A stretch of 64,000 nucleotides of DNA, taken from Gordonia sediminis (GTDB lineage: Bacteria; Actinomycetota; Actinomycetes; Mycobacteriales; Mycobacteriaceae). Below, piece by piece: positions 19,366 to 27,992 of this stretch. Position numbers and translations under genes: made by a program. The notes under the pieces are model-generated. The model had not been told where the DNA came from, searched no databases, and was given only the letters and a program-made list of their open reading frames with translations. The stretch is taken from positions 62,001 to 126,000 of the forward strand of contig RZUM01000011.1 of assembly GCA_004193205.1 (NCBI GenBank), given 5' to 3'. Numbering within the stretch: position 1 is the stretch's first letter; every line of letters begins with the position of its first letter.

Positions 19366-19857
19366 CTATCGCAACGACTTCTCCAGGCACTCATCGATCG
19401 CGACCTCCGCAACGCCGTCGCCGTCACCGATCGACAATGCGATCTCGGTGATCAGCGCCGCCCGAGCCCGGTGATACATGCGCTTCTCACCCGGCGAAAG
19501 GCGACTGGTCACGTTCCGCTGATACAGGTTGCGGACGACGTCGGCGAGCAATGCGGGATCACTGGTGCTCATCTTCTGCTCGATCATCTTGAACCGTCGG
19601 GACCAGTTCTCCGGTTCATCGGATGCCTCCCCCCGCAACACGTCGAAGATCGCAGAGCGCTCCCGCGCGCCCATCACCGGGCGAATGCCGACGTCCTCGG
19701 CACTGTCGACCGGCACCTCGATGGTCAACTCCTCACTGCGCGAATCCAATTGAACGTAGGCTCGGCTCACTCCACCAATATCGCGTTCTCGTATCCCCCG
19801 TACGGTAACCGCACCGTGGTGCGGATACACCACGACGTCTCCGCATTCCAGTCTCAC
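19366..19857 (-). CDS. CarD-family RNA polymerase-binding regulator (diverged paralogue)
   Basis: About 163 residues, the same length as mycobacterial CarD. The N-terminal Tudor-like RNA-polymerase-interaction domain starts at GDVVVYPHHG. The C-terminal helical DNA-binding domain includes ENWSRRFK with Trp85, the residue equivalent to the one that wedges into the upstream edge of the transcription bubble, and the motif LSPGEKRM. GTG at 19857 is chosen over ATG 19929 because GAGGGAG precedes it and because it puts Trp at position 85. CarD stabilises open promoter complexes genome-wide. This copy is clearly diverged from the essential CarD and lies within a catabolic region, so it may tune promoters there. 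A sequence like GTCTA lies upstream at 19970, but it is not a clear operator. Confidence 0.85.
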   Translation of the reverse strand: MRLECGDVVVYPHHGAVTVRGIRERDIGGVSRAYVQLDSRSEELTIEVPVDSAEDVGIRPVMGARERSAIFDVLRGEASDEPENWSRRFKMIEQKMSTSDPALLADVVRNLYQRNVTSRLSPGEKRMYHRARAALITEIALSIGDGDGVAEVAIDECLEKSLR

Positions 19858-20055
19858 TCGCGCTCTCCCTCGGCAGAATTGGCAGGCGCCGATCCGGGTC
19901 AGGGACTCCAACGGGTCATTGTTGCTCAACCAACCCTGCTAGACGCCCTGTCCATTCGACGTAACACCGTGTCTATCACGGATTCGAGTCTGTGCGAATT
20001 CAGTCGCTCCGCCGCGCGTGAGCCGCCGCGGGACCAAAGGCCACGGCGGACGACG

Positions 20056-21708
20056 TCACGCGGATTGCGTCGCCGACAAGCGCGAACTGATCAGCGCCGT
20101 CAGGCTTCTCAGCTCAAGCTTTCCCGATGTCGTCATCGGAACATCCCCCTTGTCGATGAACACGATGTGGCGCGGCACCTTGTAGCTGGAAAGTCGCTCT
20201 CGCACAGCAGTTCTGATGTCGGACTCCGTCGCGGCGCTGCCGGCGCTACGAACGACGGCAGCGGCAACCGCTTCGCCGAGTTGGTCGTCGGGCAGTCCGA
20301 CGGCCAGTGCCACGTCGACGTCGGGCAAGGCTTCCAGAGCAGCCTGCACCTCGAGACGCGACACGTTCGCGCCACGCGTCTTGATCATGTCGCTGAGACG
20401 ACCCAGGAAGTACAGGAATCCGTCGTCGTCCATCTGGACCCGGTCCTTGGTCCGGAAGTATCCGTCCGCGGTAAAAACGTCGTCGCGATCGACCTTGTAG
20501 TACCCCGACATCAGTGACCCGCCACGCAGCCAGAGTTCCCCGGGGCTGCCGGCGGGCACGTCGAGACCGGTGTCGGGATCGACGATGCGCTGTTCGAATC
20601 CGCCGAGTGGCCGCCCGACCGTGCCGGGGTGTGCGGCGTAGTCGGCCGATCGCACAGATTCGGCGGTATGCCAGCCGAACGCCTCCGACATGCCCATGTT
20701 GCCCGCGCCGATCGATCCAGGCACACGCCTGGTCACCTGTCCGCCATTGAGCTTCGGACTCGCCAGTCCGTCCACCGACTCGGCATGCCCTTGCCCCGCA
20801 AGTGCGTTCACCGCTTCGATGTACTTCGGGTCGCCGGGAATCACACCGATCGCCTTGGTGACACCACATCCCACGATCGCCTCGGCCACCACCGTCGGCT
20901 CCAGCGAGGGCACGAGCACCAACGTGGCACCCGCGGCGAGCGTCGTCAGGGCGGTCATCTGCCCGCCCACCCAGAACGGCGGCATCAGCGACAGCACGCA
21001 GTCCTCGGGCTCCGGATCGAACTTCCCTCCGGCATGCAGCATCACGAACGGCTTGGATGCAACAGTGCGCTGGGTGTGGACCACCGCCTTGGGCAGTGCC
21101 GTGGTCCCGGAGGTGAAGATCACCACCGCGTCATCCGACGGGGATACCTCCCGCTCGATATCCGTCAACAGAGCGTGGTCCACCGAGCACTCTCCGTTGG
21201 CTGCACTGATCAGTGAATCGACGGGGTTCGCCCACGGCATCCCGTCCGCGTCGTCGAACCAGACAGACCTGAGGTACGGAGCCGACGAAAGGCGCAACCG
21301 CCCGGGGACCTCGTCGTCAGAAATCTCGAGAGCTTCCCGGAGAGTCGCGGCGTAGTCGTGTCGCATGAATCGGCGAGATCCGACGATCATCTGAACATCG
21401 CTGTAGCGCACGATGTGTGCGAGTTCGATCGGGGTCGAGAGCGTGTTCATCGAGGTGACCAGCGCGCCGATACGCAATGCCGCGTAGTAAGCGGTCACCC
21501 ACAGCGGACTCGATGGCGCCAGGATTCCGATGCGGGTGCCCTTACCGGCTCCCTGCGCCACGAGTGCGCGCGCCATGTCTGCGGTACGTTGCTCGAGTTC
21601 GCGGTAGGTGATGGTGAGATCCGGACCGGCTACCGCCACGTGGTCCGGGCGCGAGGTGACCACCTGCCGGAACAAATCCGGAAACGTCTCTGCTTGGAAC
21701 TTCACCAT
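20056..21708 (-). CDS. AMP-dependent acyl-CoA synthetase/ligase (FadD-like)
   Basis: A 550-residue member of the ANL superfamily, activating a carboxylic acid with ATP and CoA through an acyl-adenylate. The P-loop is FTSGTTALPKAV (near residues 197-208), the adenine-pocket region NMGMSEAFGWHT, the hinge-preceding motif DGYFRTKDRV, the hinge/A8 segment GRLSDMIKTRGANVSRLEVQ, and the catalytic Lys is in the C-terminal MTTSGKLELRSL. AAGGGG precedes the ATG at 21708. It lies 50 bases downstream of the double-hotdog gene, in the amidohydrolase-MaoC-ligase operon. It is very similar to the ligase at 48427-50127, which is also in an operon with a double-hotdog gene. The acyl substrate is unknown. Confidence 0.88.
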   Translation of the reverse strand: MVKFQAETFPDLFRQVVTSRPDHVAVAGPDLTITYRELEQRTADMARALVAQGAGKGTRIGILAPSSPLWVTAYYAALRIGALVTSMNTLSTPIELAHIVRYSDVQMIVGSRRFMRHDYAATLREALEISDDEVPGRLRLSSAPYLRSVWFDDADGMPWANPVDSLISAANGECSVDHALLTDIEREVSPSDDAVVIFTSGTTALPKAVVHTQRTVASKPFVMLHAGGKFDPEPEDCVLSLMPPFWVGGQMTALTTLAAGATLVLVPSLEPTVVAEAIVGCGVTKAIGVIPGDPKYIEAVNALAGQGHAESVDGLASPKLNGGQVTRRVPGSIGAGNMGMSEAFGWHTAESVRSADYAAHPGTVGRPLGGFEQRIVDPDTGLDVPAGSPGELWLRGGSLMSGYYKVDRDDVFTADGYFRTKDRVQMDDDGFLYFLGRLSDMIKTRGANVSRLEVQAALEALPDVDVALAVGLPDDQLGEAVAAAVVRSAGSAATESDIRTAVRERLSSYKVPRHIVFIDKGDVPMTTSGKLELRSLTALISSRLSATQSA

Positions 21709-21758
21709 TGCCCCTTAGTGCTTCGTGCTCCTGATGCGACGTACGCACCAGGATCTGT

Positions 21759-23039
21759 TCAATTCTTTTGCGCCGGCCCATCGGCTGTTTGGTCGTGATC
21801 GTCACTGCCTCTGGGTAATTCGACGATGGCATATCCGTTTGCCACGACCCGACCACGCTGGTTGCGCACCGACAAGTCGACCCGGACACGGCCTCCCCGG
21901 GCATCGATAGCGGCACGTTCCACCACGGTCGCCGTGATGGTGGTCGAGTCTCCGACCACCACGAATCCCCTGATCTCGATCCAGTACGTGATGAGCCGGG
22001 CGTCAGAGCCTGCCCAGTCGGTGATTGCCTGGGCCGCCCATGCGGCACGCTGCAGGCCGACGTCGTATGCCCCCGGCGCGCCCTCGGACCTGGCGTCACC
22101 ACTGTTCGTATGCCGCGGCAGTCCGAAGTCGTAGTCGGGGTTCTCGGCGATCACCTGATATGCACTGCGCGCCTCGGCGACTCTGCCCGCGGCCAATAGC
22201 GAACGAGCGTGGCGGATCTCGTCGTCGGCGCGCGGTGACCGTCCGGGGCTGACGAAGAACGCTGCGATCTGCCCGTGTGTGAGCGGGCCGCGAGGTGCCG
22301 TCACGAACGAATCGCCGATGTGGACGTCATCCCAATCCCGAGTCCACTCGAAGCGCGACCGCAGGGTCACCGCTTGGCGGACCCCCTCCTGGGCAGCCGT
22401 CGACGAGACCGGAGTGGTATCGACGGCGAGGTCTTTCGTGGCTTTCGATCCCCCGTCACGGCCGCCGATGTTCGCAACCTCATAGGCGATCACCGAACCT
22501 CGCCCGGTGGCGAAATGCATTCCGGTAGAGGCCCGGTAGTTCACCTCGGAGTGCACGACCGCGAACTGCCCGAAGCGATCCGAATACTTCACCTCGACGT
22601 CTGTGACCACGCCATCGACGACGTATCGGTCACCCAGCGGGGGCTCTTCCCAGTAGTCGAATCCGATGCCCGCCAGGAACGCTCGCATACCGTCCAGCCA
22701 GTGCATCGGGGATCCGGAATCCGTTGTCGGCGGATTCGGCGTCCGGTCCACGTACTCGATCCTGCGTGCGGCATTGCCTGAGTACAGCGCTTGTGCGCCG
22801 GCGTGTGGCCCCACGATGCCGGCGAGCCACGTCGGCGGCGCCGTGAGCGAAGCGTCGATGGGGCCGGGGTAGAACCGCGGATCGTCATTCCCCGACCACA
22901 GGGCGAAGTCCAACAACCCTTCGGGATCAGCGTTACGGCCGGCGATGTACTCAGGTTTGACCACGAATCGGCATCCGACAGCCGATCTGAGCCGGTCCAG
23001 GCATCGGAGCGGCCGGTCCAGTTCCGTTTCGACGGTCAT
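21759..23039 (-). CDS. MaoC-like double-hotdog protein (acyl dehydratase/FAS1-like)
   Basis: A 426-residue protein with two hotdog-like halves. The N-terminal half resembles the FAS1-like dehydratase domain, with APPTWLAGI around residues 67-75. The C-terminal half includes LQRAAWAAQAITDW and VRNQRGRVVANGYAIVELP. Enzymes of this type hydrate enoyl-CoAs or act as thioesterase-like hydrolases, though the classic MaoC Asp/His motif is not obvious here. It is a paralogue of 46318-47412, with which it shares the AAW.AQ/TAWLGQ and VRNQRG segments. A Gly- and Asp-rich linker of about 60 residues separates the halves. It lies 48 bases downstream of the amidohydrolase gene in the same operon. The ribosome site is weak. 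Confidence 0.75.
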   Translation of the reverse strand: MTVETELDRPLRCLDRLRSAVGCRFVVKPEYIAGRNADPEGLLDFALWSGNDDPRFYPGPIDASLTAPPTWLAGIVGPHAGAQALYSGNAARRIEYVDRTPNPPTTDSGSPMHWLDGMRAFLAGIGFDYWEEPPLGDRYVVDGVVTDVEVKYSDRFGQFAVVHSEVNYRASTGMHFATGRGSVIAYEVANIGGRDGGSKATKDLAVDTTPVSSTAAQEGVRQAVTLRSRFEWTRDWDDVHIGDSFVTAPRGPLTHGQIAAFFVSPGRSPRADDEIRHARSLLAAGRVAEARSAYQVIAENPDYDFGLPRHTNSGDARSEGAPGAYDVGLQRAAWAAQAITDWAGSDARLITYWIEIRGFVVVGDSTTITATVVERAAIDARGGRVRVDLSVRNQRGRVVANGYAIVELPRGSDDHDQTADGPAQKN

Positions 23040-23087
23040 GAGGCCGCCTGACTCACGGCGCGGTCAGCCGTCATCATCCCGGTCACG

Positions 23088-23990
23088 TCAGCGGCTCCCA
23101 TTGAGAGTCGGGATTCGCCAATCGATGAGGTCGGCCAGCGTGCGTCCGAGTATCCAATCTTTCGTTTCGATGGACAGCTCGTCGGTTTCGCGCAGATAGA
23201 GAACTGACTCGGCGTACGAGTGACCGGGGACGTAGTGGGGGTCCTTACCCCAGGGCATGCTCGCGGTGAATCCGAACCGACCGATGAATCGCGAGATGTC
23301 CGAACCCCACATGATCCTTCGAGGACCGAACGCGTCGATGATCTTGTGCAGTCGCGGCCACAGATCGCCAAACGGGTAAGGATCTCGCGACAACGAGGGC
23401 GCGCCGGACAGCTTCACGTAGACATTGGGCTGATCGGCCAGCGCCAACAGGTCCGGGAGCTCTTCGAATGCGGTGTCGAGGCGGTGCATCGGCGGCGTCT
23501 GATTGTGCCCGAAATGGTCGAGGATGACCGGCATGTCGGGGTGGGCGGCGGCGATCGTCCGCACATGCTCGAGTTCGCCGGTGGCATTCACGAAGACCGG
23601 GAGCCCATGGCGCTCGCACGCCGCCACGGCCGGCTCGAATTGGTCGAGTGTGAATCCCTCATTGGTGGTGAGGACTACTCGGATGGCGGACAACCGCCGT
23701 TCCTCCGCTCGCTGCCGGATGGCGTCCACTGTTGTCGCCTGTGTCGGATCCATGCCGCCGAAGACGAGCGCACCTACGGTGAGAACCAGTGCGAAACGGT
23801 CTGGGAACCTACGAACCGCATCGTCGCCCCATCCGAGGTCGAGCGGACACAGCAGGGCGGCGTCGACCCCGGCCGACCGCATGTAGGCGATCTGGAGTTC
23901 GTGCAGCACATCCCACTTCACCCGCTCAGGTGCATCGGACCACTGCAGCGCAGCTGAGGGTTCATGCAGCTGCGAATCGAACACGAACAT
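23088..23990 (-). CDS. amidohydrolase 2 family metal-dependent hydrolase
   Basis: About 300 residues with a TIM-barrel amidohydrolase-2 (ACMSD-like) fold. The N-terminal motif DSQLHE replaces the usual DxHxH. FVNATGE and VILDHFGHNQ (metal-binding His) sit in the middle, and the late Asp is in IMWGSDISRF. Family members decarboxylate or hydrolyse ring-derived acids and lactones. ATG at 23990 is chosen because GGAAGAGG lies 5 bases before it and homologues start near the first beta strand. The frame reaches back to 24080, right at the operator, but that start has no ribosome site. It is first in the operon with the double-hotdog protein and acyl-CoA ligase. The partial gene at 63663 is of the same family. 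Confidence 0.82.
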   Translation of the reverse strand: MFVFDSQLHEPSAALQWSDAPERVKWDVLHELQIAYMRSAGVDAALLCPLDLGWGDDAVRRFPDRFALVLTVGALVFGGMDPTQATTVDAIRQRAEERRLSAIRVVLTTNEGFTLDQFEPAVAACERHGLPVFVNATGELEHVRTIAAAHPDMPVILDHFGHNQTPPMHRLDTAFEELPDLLALADQPNVYVKLSGAPSLSRDPYPFGDLWPRLHKIIDAFGPRRIMWGSDISRFIGRFGFTASMPWGKDPHYVPGHSYAESVLYLRETDELSIETKDWILGRTLADLIDWRIPTLNGSR

Positions 23991-24084
23991 GTGAGCCTCT
24001 TCCGTTACTGCCTCGCTGTCGAACGCCGCCCAGTCATGCAGGGGGGATACCCGACCATGCTGAATGGGCAGCGCATCCATTAAC

Positions 24085-24098
24085 TAGTCAGTAGTCTA
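24085..24098. promoter_or_regulatory. operator TAGTC-AGTA-GTCTA
   Basis: Nine of ten arm positions match TAGAC-N4-GTCTA. It lies 95 bases upstream of the chosen amidohydrolase start and only 4 bases outside the longer ATG at 24080. It probably controls the three-gene minus-strand operon 23990 to 20056. Confidence 0.55.
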
Positions 24099-24172
24099 GC
24101 AAGTCGGCGTAGCGAACAACAGCGTTCAGCCGATCCCGATTCGGGCACCCGCCGTCCGCTGGATCGTCCGCT

Positions 24173-25186
24173 TCAGCCGCCGGCCGGGGCACCGTGTCGC
24201 GGACTGCCGAGCGCCTCTGGATTGATGACGCGCACCGGACTGCCGGCCGCATACGCTGCGATCGCCTCGGGCAGATCGGTGTAGAAGGAACTCAGGACCG
24301 CGCGCGTGCCGTACCCGATGTGCGGAGTCAGGGTCACGGTATCCACCTCCCGGAGTGGATGATCCAACGGCAGCGGTTCCTCGTCGAACACGTCGAGTCC
24401 CGCGCCGGCAAGGCGTCCGCTGCGCAACGCCTCGACCAGTGCGGCCGTATCGACGATGCCAGCCCGCGAGGTGTTCACGAGATAGGACCCGGGGCGCATC
24501 AACTCGAGTTCGCGCGATCCCACCAAACCGGCGGTCCGCTCACTGAGCACGAGCCCGATCGATACGACGTCGGCGCGGCGGAAGAGTTCATCCTTGTCGA
24601 CCCGCTCGACCCCGTGTTCCGCCGCTGCTTCGGTTGTGAGGTTCTCACTCCATGCGATCACCTCCATGCCGAAGGCATGTCCCCATGACGCGACGCGCTG
24701 TCCGATATTGCCGAGACCGAGCAACCCCAGGGTTCGGCCCTCCAACACCACACCGGGCGTCACCGACCACTCTCCGTCCAGAATCCGTTTGTGCGACGGC
24801 CCGATCTGCCGTACCGCGGCGAGGATCAGCGCCCAGGTCATCTCGGCGGGCGGATTGCCGTTCCCGGCCATCCGCGGATTCGTGAAGTCGGGGTGCACGG
24901 CGAGGATGCCCAATTCGGTGGCAGCGCCCATGTCGAAGTTGGACAGCGATTTACCGACGATGGTCACGAGCTTGAGGTTCGGCAACGCTCGCAACAGCCT
25001 CGCCGGGAATGCCATACGCTCACGCATGGTGCACAGCACATCGAACGGTTGCAGTATCCCGACGGCCTCGGCTTCGCCCAGGTGCCGATCGAACACCGTG
25101 ACCTCAGCGACGCCGTCCAGGGGTGACCAATCCGCCGAACTCCACGCCAAGTTCGAATAGTCATCCAATACAGCAACTTTCAGCAT
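24173..25186 (-). CDS. D-isomer-specific 2-hydroxyacid dehydrogenase
   Basis: A 337-residue NAD-dependent dehydrogenase of the SerA/GyaR family, interconverting a D-2-hydroxy acid and a 2-oxo acid. The NAD-binding motif GLGNIGQRV is near the centre. The catalytic Arg is in NTSRAGIVD, the Glu in VFDEEPLP and the His in TPHIGYGT. The domain order (split substrate domain around a Rossmann domain) is normal. It is divergent from an enoyl-CoA hydratase gene, and the operator at 25271-25284 lies in the shared region. Its place in the pathway is not evident; a hydroxyacid formed after ring opening or alpha-oxidation is possible. Confidence 0.88.
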   Translation of the reverse strand: MLKVAVLDDYSNLAWSSADWSPLDGVAEVTVFDRHLGEAEAVGILQPFDVLCTMRERMAFPARLLRALPNLKLVTIVGKSLSNFDMGAATELGILAVHPDFTNPRMAGNGNPPAEMTWALILAAVRQIGPSHKRILDGEWSVTPGVVLEGRTLGLLGLGNIGQRVASWGHAFGMEVIAWSENLTTEAAAEHGVERVDKDELFRRADVVSIGLVLSERTAGLVGSRELELMRPGSYLVNTSRAGIVDTAALVEALRSGRLAGAGLDVFDEEPLPLDHPLREVDTVTLTPHIGYGTRAVLSSFYTDLPEAIAAYAAGSPVRVINPEALGSPRHGAPAGG

Positions 25187-25270
25187 GCGTACCTCAACTC
25201 ACACTCACGCCGGAACACCACTAATTGGTGGCCGAGCCGATCGACAGGCGGAATACTGCCGCCTACTATC

Positions 25271-25284
25271 TAGACAATAGTCTC
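25271..25284. promoter_or_regulatory. operator TAGAC-AATA-GTCTC
   Basis: Nine of ten arm positions match TAGAC-N4-GTCTA. It lies between the divergent dehydrogenase (start 25186) and enoyl-CoA hydratase (start about 25310), 26 bases before the latter. One site could control both directions. Confidence 0.6.
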
Positions 25285-25309
25285 GCTCGTAGTGACCCCA
25301 GTCAACCGA

Positions 25310-26164
25310 ATGGACACAATCCTCATGCAAAACGATACGAAACCTCGGCCGATCTCGACCATGACGGACGCCGGTTCCACAGACCACGACGCCATCACGG
25401 TGCAGGTCGACGACGCGGTTGCGCTGGTCACGATCAGCCGGCCGCACGTACGAAACGCATTACGTACAGCCGACGTGCAGATCCTGGCGTCGACCCTGTC
25501 ACGACTCGCCGACAACCAGGATGTGCGGACAGTCATGATCGTCGGGAGCGAGGGATTCTTCTGCGCCGGAGCCGAACTCGGAGCGGACTCCGCGGCAGAT
25601 GCCGCCGCAGACAATCGTGCGATGATGTCGGCAGTACGCGCGGTGACCACCACACTGCTCACCTCTCGACTCACGTTCATTGCCGCTGTCGAGGGTGGCG
25701 CGGTGGGCCTGGGTGCATCGATCGCGTTCGCCTGCGATCTGGTGATCGCAGCCGAGGAAGCCTACTTCTTGCTGCCGTTCACCAATATCGGCCTCATGCC
25801 CGACGGTGGTGCGACCGCGACGGTCGCTGCCTCCATCGGGCGCGCCAGAGCCATGCGCTACGCACTGCGAGGCGAACGCATCTTTGCCCGGGCTGCCTGC
25901 GATGCAGGGTTGATCGCCGAAGTCTGCGCCAGTGACGAACTCCGCGACACGACGGCGGCCTGGGCACGAGCACTCGCCGACGGTGCGTCGGACGCGATCG
26001 CGGCAACGAAGTGGGCGATCAACGAACTGACCATCGGACCGGCGGACGACGTGTTGTCCCGCGAAACCGACAATCAGCTCCGACTCTTGTCGTCAGCCGA
26101 CTTCCAGGAGGGCGTGGCGGCATCTCGAGCACGCCGACCCGCGATCTATCGACGTCGCGGCTGA
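25310..26164 (+). CDS. enoyl-CoA hydratase/isomerase family protein
   Basis: A crotonase-fold protein of about 284 residues from ATG 25310. The beta-strand with SRPHVRNAL begins the domain. The oxyanion-hole segment is FFCAGAELG and the second is VEGGAVGLGASIAFACDL. The helix with FTNIGLMPDGGAT carries the usual position of the second catalytic acid, but it reads PDGG rather than PEGG or PGGG. Such enzymes hydrate or isomerise enoyl-CoA in beta-oxidation. The start is uncertain: GTG 25292, ATG 25325 and ATG 25361 are alternatives, and the last gives the length usual for the family. The stop codon falls in the loop of a hairpin shared with the convergent TetR gene. Confidence 0.82.
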   Translation: MDTILMQNDTKPRPISTMTDAGSTDHDAITVQVDDAVALVTISRPHVRNALRTADVQILASTLSRLADNQDVRTVMIVGSEGFFCAGAELGADSAADAAADNRAMMSAVRAVTTTLLTSRLTFIAAVEGGAVGLGASIAFACDLVIAAEEAYFLLPFTNIGLMPDGGATATVAASIGRARAMRYALRGERIFARAACDAGLIAEVCASDELRDTTAAWARALADGASDAIAATKWAINELTIGPADDVLSRETDNQLRLLSSADFQEGVAASRARRPAIYRRRG

Positions 26165-26175
26165 CAGCCGCGACG
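26153..26175. terminator. two-way hairpin with a stop codon in the loop
   Basis: Perfect 10-bp arms (CGTCGCGGCT, 26153-26162, and 26166-26174/5) close a 3-base GAC loop. The TGA of the enoyl-CoA hydratase gene (26162-26164) forms the top of the stem and loop. The convergent TetR gene ends at 26181. Confidence 0.6.
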
Positions 26176-26180
26176 GCTGC

Positions 26181-26801
26181 TCAGGTGCCGGTCAGCGTGT
26201 CGTACCACCGCCGCGCGATCAGATCGAGTCCCGCCTCGCGGTCCACGGGAAGTTTCCGCAGGTAGACGTAGTAGCAGAAGCGCTCGATCTCGATGAACAT
26301 GAGCAGGCTGGCGATCTCGGCGTCCGCACGTTTCAGGGGCACCCCGCTCCGTTCACGGACCGCCAAGACCTTGCCGGTCATCACGTCAAGGAAGCGGTCC
26401 CGCATTGCATCGGCCACGTTGTTGAACTCGGAACCTTCCCGACCGCCGGCCTGAATCCAGGCACGCATGATTCGCCTCGTGCTCTGATAGATGCCGCTGA
26501 ACGAGTCGAGCCACGCTCGAATGTCCTTGACACTCAGCGAATCCATCTCCCCGAGCGTTTCGACGAGTTCGAGCATGAGCGAGATGTGGTCCTTTTCCAC
26601 CACCTCGGCGAGGATTTCGTACTTCCCCGCGAAATGCAGGTAGAAGGTGGCCCGACTCGCACCGGCCATCGACGCGATGTCCTCAGCCGAGGTACCCACA
26701 TACCCCTTGTCCTCGAAGCACTCCCTGGCGGCATCGACGAGCTTTCGACGAGTCACCTGCTTGAGGTCGTCGCGGAGCGACGGCCCACCCGACTTTGCCA
26801 T
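26181..26801 (-). CDS. TetR-family transcriptional regulator
   Basis: A 206-residue regulator with an N-terminal TetR helix-turn-helix (about residues 15-60: RRKLVDAARECFEDKGYVGT through GASRATFYLHF) and a variable all-helical ligand domain. ATG 26801 is chosen because AAGGGAG lies 6 bases upstream; an in-frame ATG at 26840 lacks one. It is the only TetR-type gene in the window and lies centrally among operons that carry the TAGAC-N4-GTCTA palindrome, so it is the best local candidate for that repressor (inference). Its own upstream region (26827-26850) shows only a degenerate resemblance to the palindrome. Ligands of such repressors are often CoA esters or the pathway substrate. Confidence 0.88.
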   Translation of the reverse strand: MAKSGGPSLRDDLKQVTRRKLVDAARECFEDKGYVGTSAEDIASMAGASRATFYLHFAGKYEILAEVVEKDHISLMLELVETLGEMDSLSVKDIRAWLDSFSGIYQSTRRIMRAWIQAGGREGSEFNNVADAMRDRFLDVMTGKVLAVRERSGVPLKRADAEIASLLMFIEIERFCYYVYLRKLPVDREAGLDLIARRWYDTLTGT

Positions 26802-27082
26802 GAAGACTCCCTTTTCATCACCCGTATAGTCATTTGACACTCTACTTGAGGTCGCTCAATTTGGGCATTTCTCACACGAACTCCCTCGAACATCCAGCTC
26901 GGAATCGTCTCTCAGAATTGCCGACATGCGCCGCCACCCCTGCATGGGAGACCAACTAAACTTGTGTCTCTTTAATGGACTGATGATGTACCCTGCAACG
27001 TAACGACGCTCGGCGAATGCCGGGGTTCAGTCCAGAACGCACAGCTGCAACGCGGGCGCACCGCAGCACAATGGGAGAGCAG

Positions 27083-27874
27083 ATGACACACGAACCGAGC
27101 ACAGTCGCAGCAGCATCCATCGAGGTGACTGTCGATCGAGACTCACATGTGGGCACCGTGAGGTTCGAACGCGGCCGCGCAAACTACCTGGACCTCGATC
27201 TCACACGGGGCATCGTCGACTCGATCAAGAGCCTCGAAGGCGAAGGTGCCCGGGCAATCCTCCTCTGCAGCCGGGGCAAACACTTCTGCGCCGGTGCCGA
27301 ACCGGGGGCGCTGGCCACCATGGACTTCGAACAGGGCGCCCCGCATCTTTACGATGTGGCCATCGAGATCTTCGAACAACCCCTGCCGATCGTCGCGGCC
27401 GTGCAGGGCGCCGCAGTCGGTGGCGGATTGGGGCTGGCGTTGGCCGCCGACTTCCGGGTCGCGGCACCGGAAGCACGCTTCTCGGCGAACTTCGTCCAAC
27501 TCGGCCTACATCACGGGTTCGGACTGACCGTGACCCTGCCCGACATCGTGGGTCGCCAGCGTGCGCTCGACCTGCTGCTCAACGGCCACAGGATCGACGG
27601 CGCCACCGCACACCAGATGGGGCTTGTCGACGAATTGGTGCCGATCGACGACGTCGAGGCCCGATCATTCGCCCGCGCGAAGTTGCTCGCCTCCGGCGCA
27701 CCCCTGGCCGTTCGGTCGATACGCAACACGATGCGCGGAGACCTCGCAGCACGGACACGAGAAGCACTTGCGCACGAGCGGCGGGAACAGGAACGGCTGC
27801 AGAAGACCGACGACTTCGTTGAAGGCATCAGCGCCGTCAAGGACCGTCGCACGCCGGTGTTCAACGGGCGGTGA
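27083..27874 (+). CDS. enoyl-CoA hydratase/isomerase family protein
   Basis: A crotonase-superfamily protein of 263 residues. The oxyanion-hole segments are HFCAGAEPG and VQGAAVGGGLGLALAADFR, with LGLHHGFGLTVTLPDIVG in the second catalytic helix. The N-terminal strand reads VRFERGRANYLDLDL, lacking the common NRP-NAL pattern. ATG 27083 follows GGGAG at 27073-27077. It is a member of the hydratase/isomerase group, but the glutamate at the usual catalytic position of true hydratases is not evident, so it might be an isomerase or dehydratase-like member. It is divergent from the TetR gene and convergent with the flavin-reductase-type gene. Confidence 0.82.
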   Translation: MTHEPSTVAAASIEVTVDRDSHVGTVRFERGRANYLDLDLTRGIVDSIKSLEGEGARAILLCSRGKHFCAGAEPGALATMDFEQGAPHLYDVAIEIFEQPLPIVAAVQGAAVGGGLGLALAADFRVAAPEARFSANFVQLGLHHGFGLTVTLPDIVGRQRALDLLLNGHRIDGATAHQMGLVDELVPIDDVEARSFARAKLLASGAPLAVRSIRNTMRGDLAARTREALAHERREQERLQKTDDFVEGISAVKDRRTPVFNGR

Positions 27875-27940
27875 GACATCCGGCCCGGGCTGCTGCCGAC
27901 AAGCCCCGGTCAGGGTCTGCCGGCAGTGCTCCGATCGCTG

Positions 27941-27992
27941 CTCAGCTGTCGCGACAGCCCGATGGTCTCAGCTGTCGCGACAGCCCGATGGT
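27941..27992. repeat. two tandem 26-bp repeats, each with a 14-bp palindrome
   Basis: The 26-base unit at 27941-27966 is repeated exactly at 27967-27992. Each copy contains GCTGTCGCGACAGC, a perfect 14-bp palindrome. The block lies at the end of the minus-strand flavin-reductase gene and before the end of the convergent hydratase gene. Because 26 is not a multiple of three, the duplication changes the reading frame and so sets the C-terminal residues of the reductase. It may also act in termination. Confidence 0.85.

Noticed and set aside
19961-19974. Copy of the palindrome upstream of the CarD-like gene
   Set aside because: Only the GTCTA half matches; the other half agrees at about two of five positions.
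26822-26850. Autoregulatory operator before the TetR gene
   Set aside because: The stretch TAGTCATTTGACACTCTA has related pieces but does not fit the half-site spacing of four.
27941-27992. Possible CRISPR remnant because of repeated palindromic units
   Set aside because: Only two copies with no spacers between them, and no cas genes in the window.
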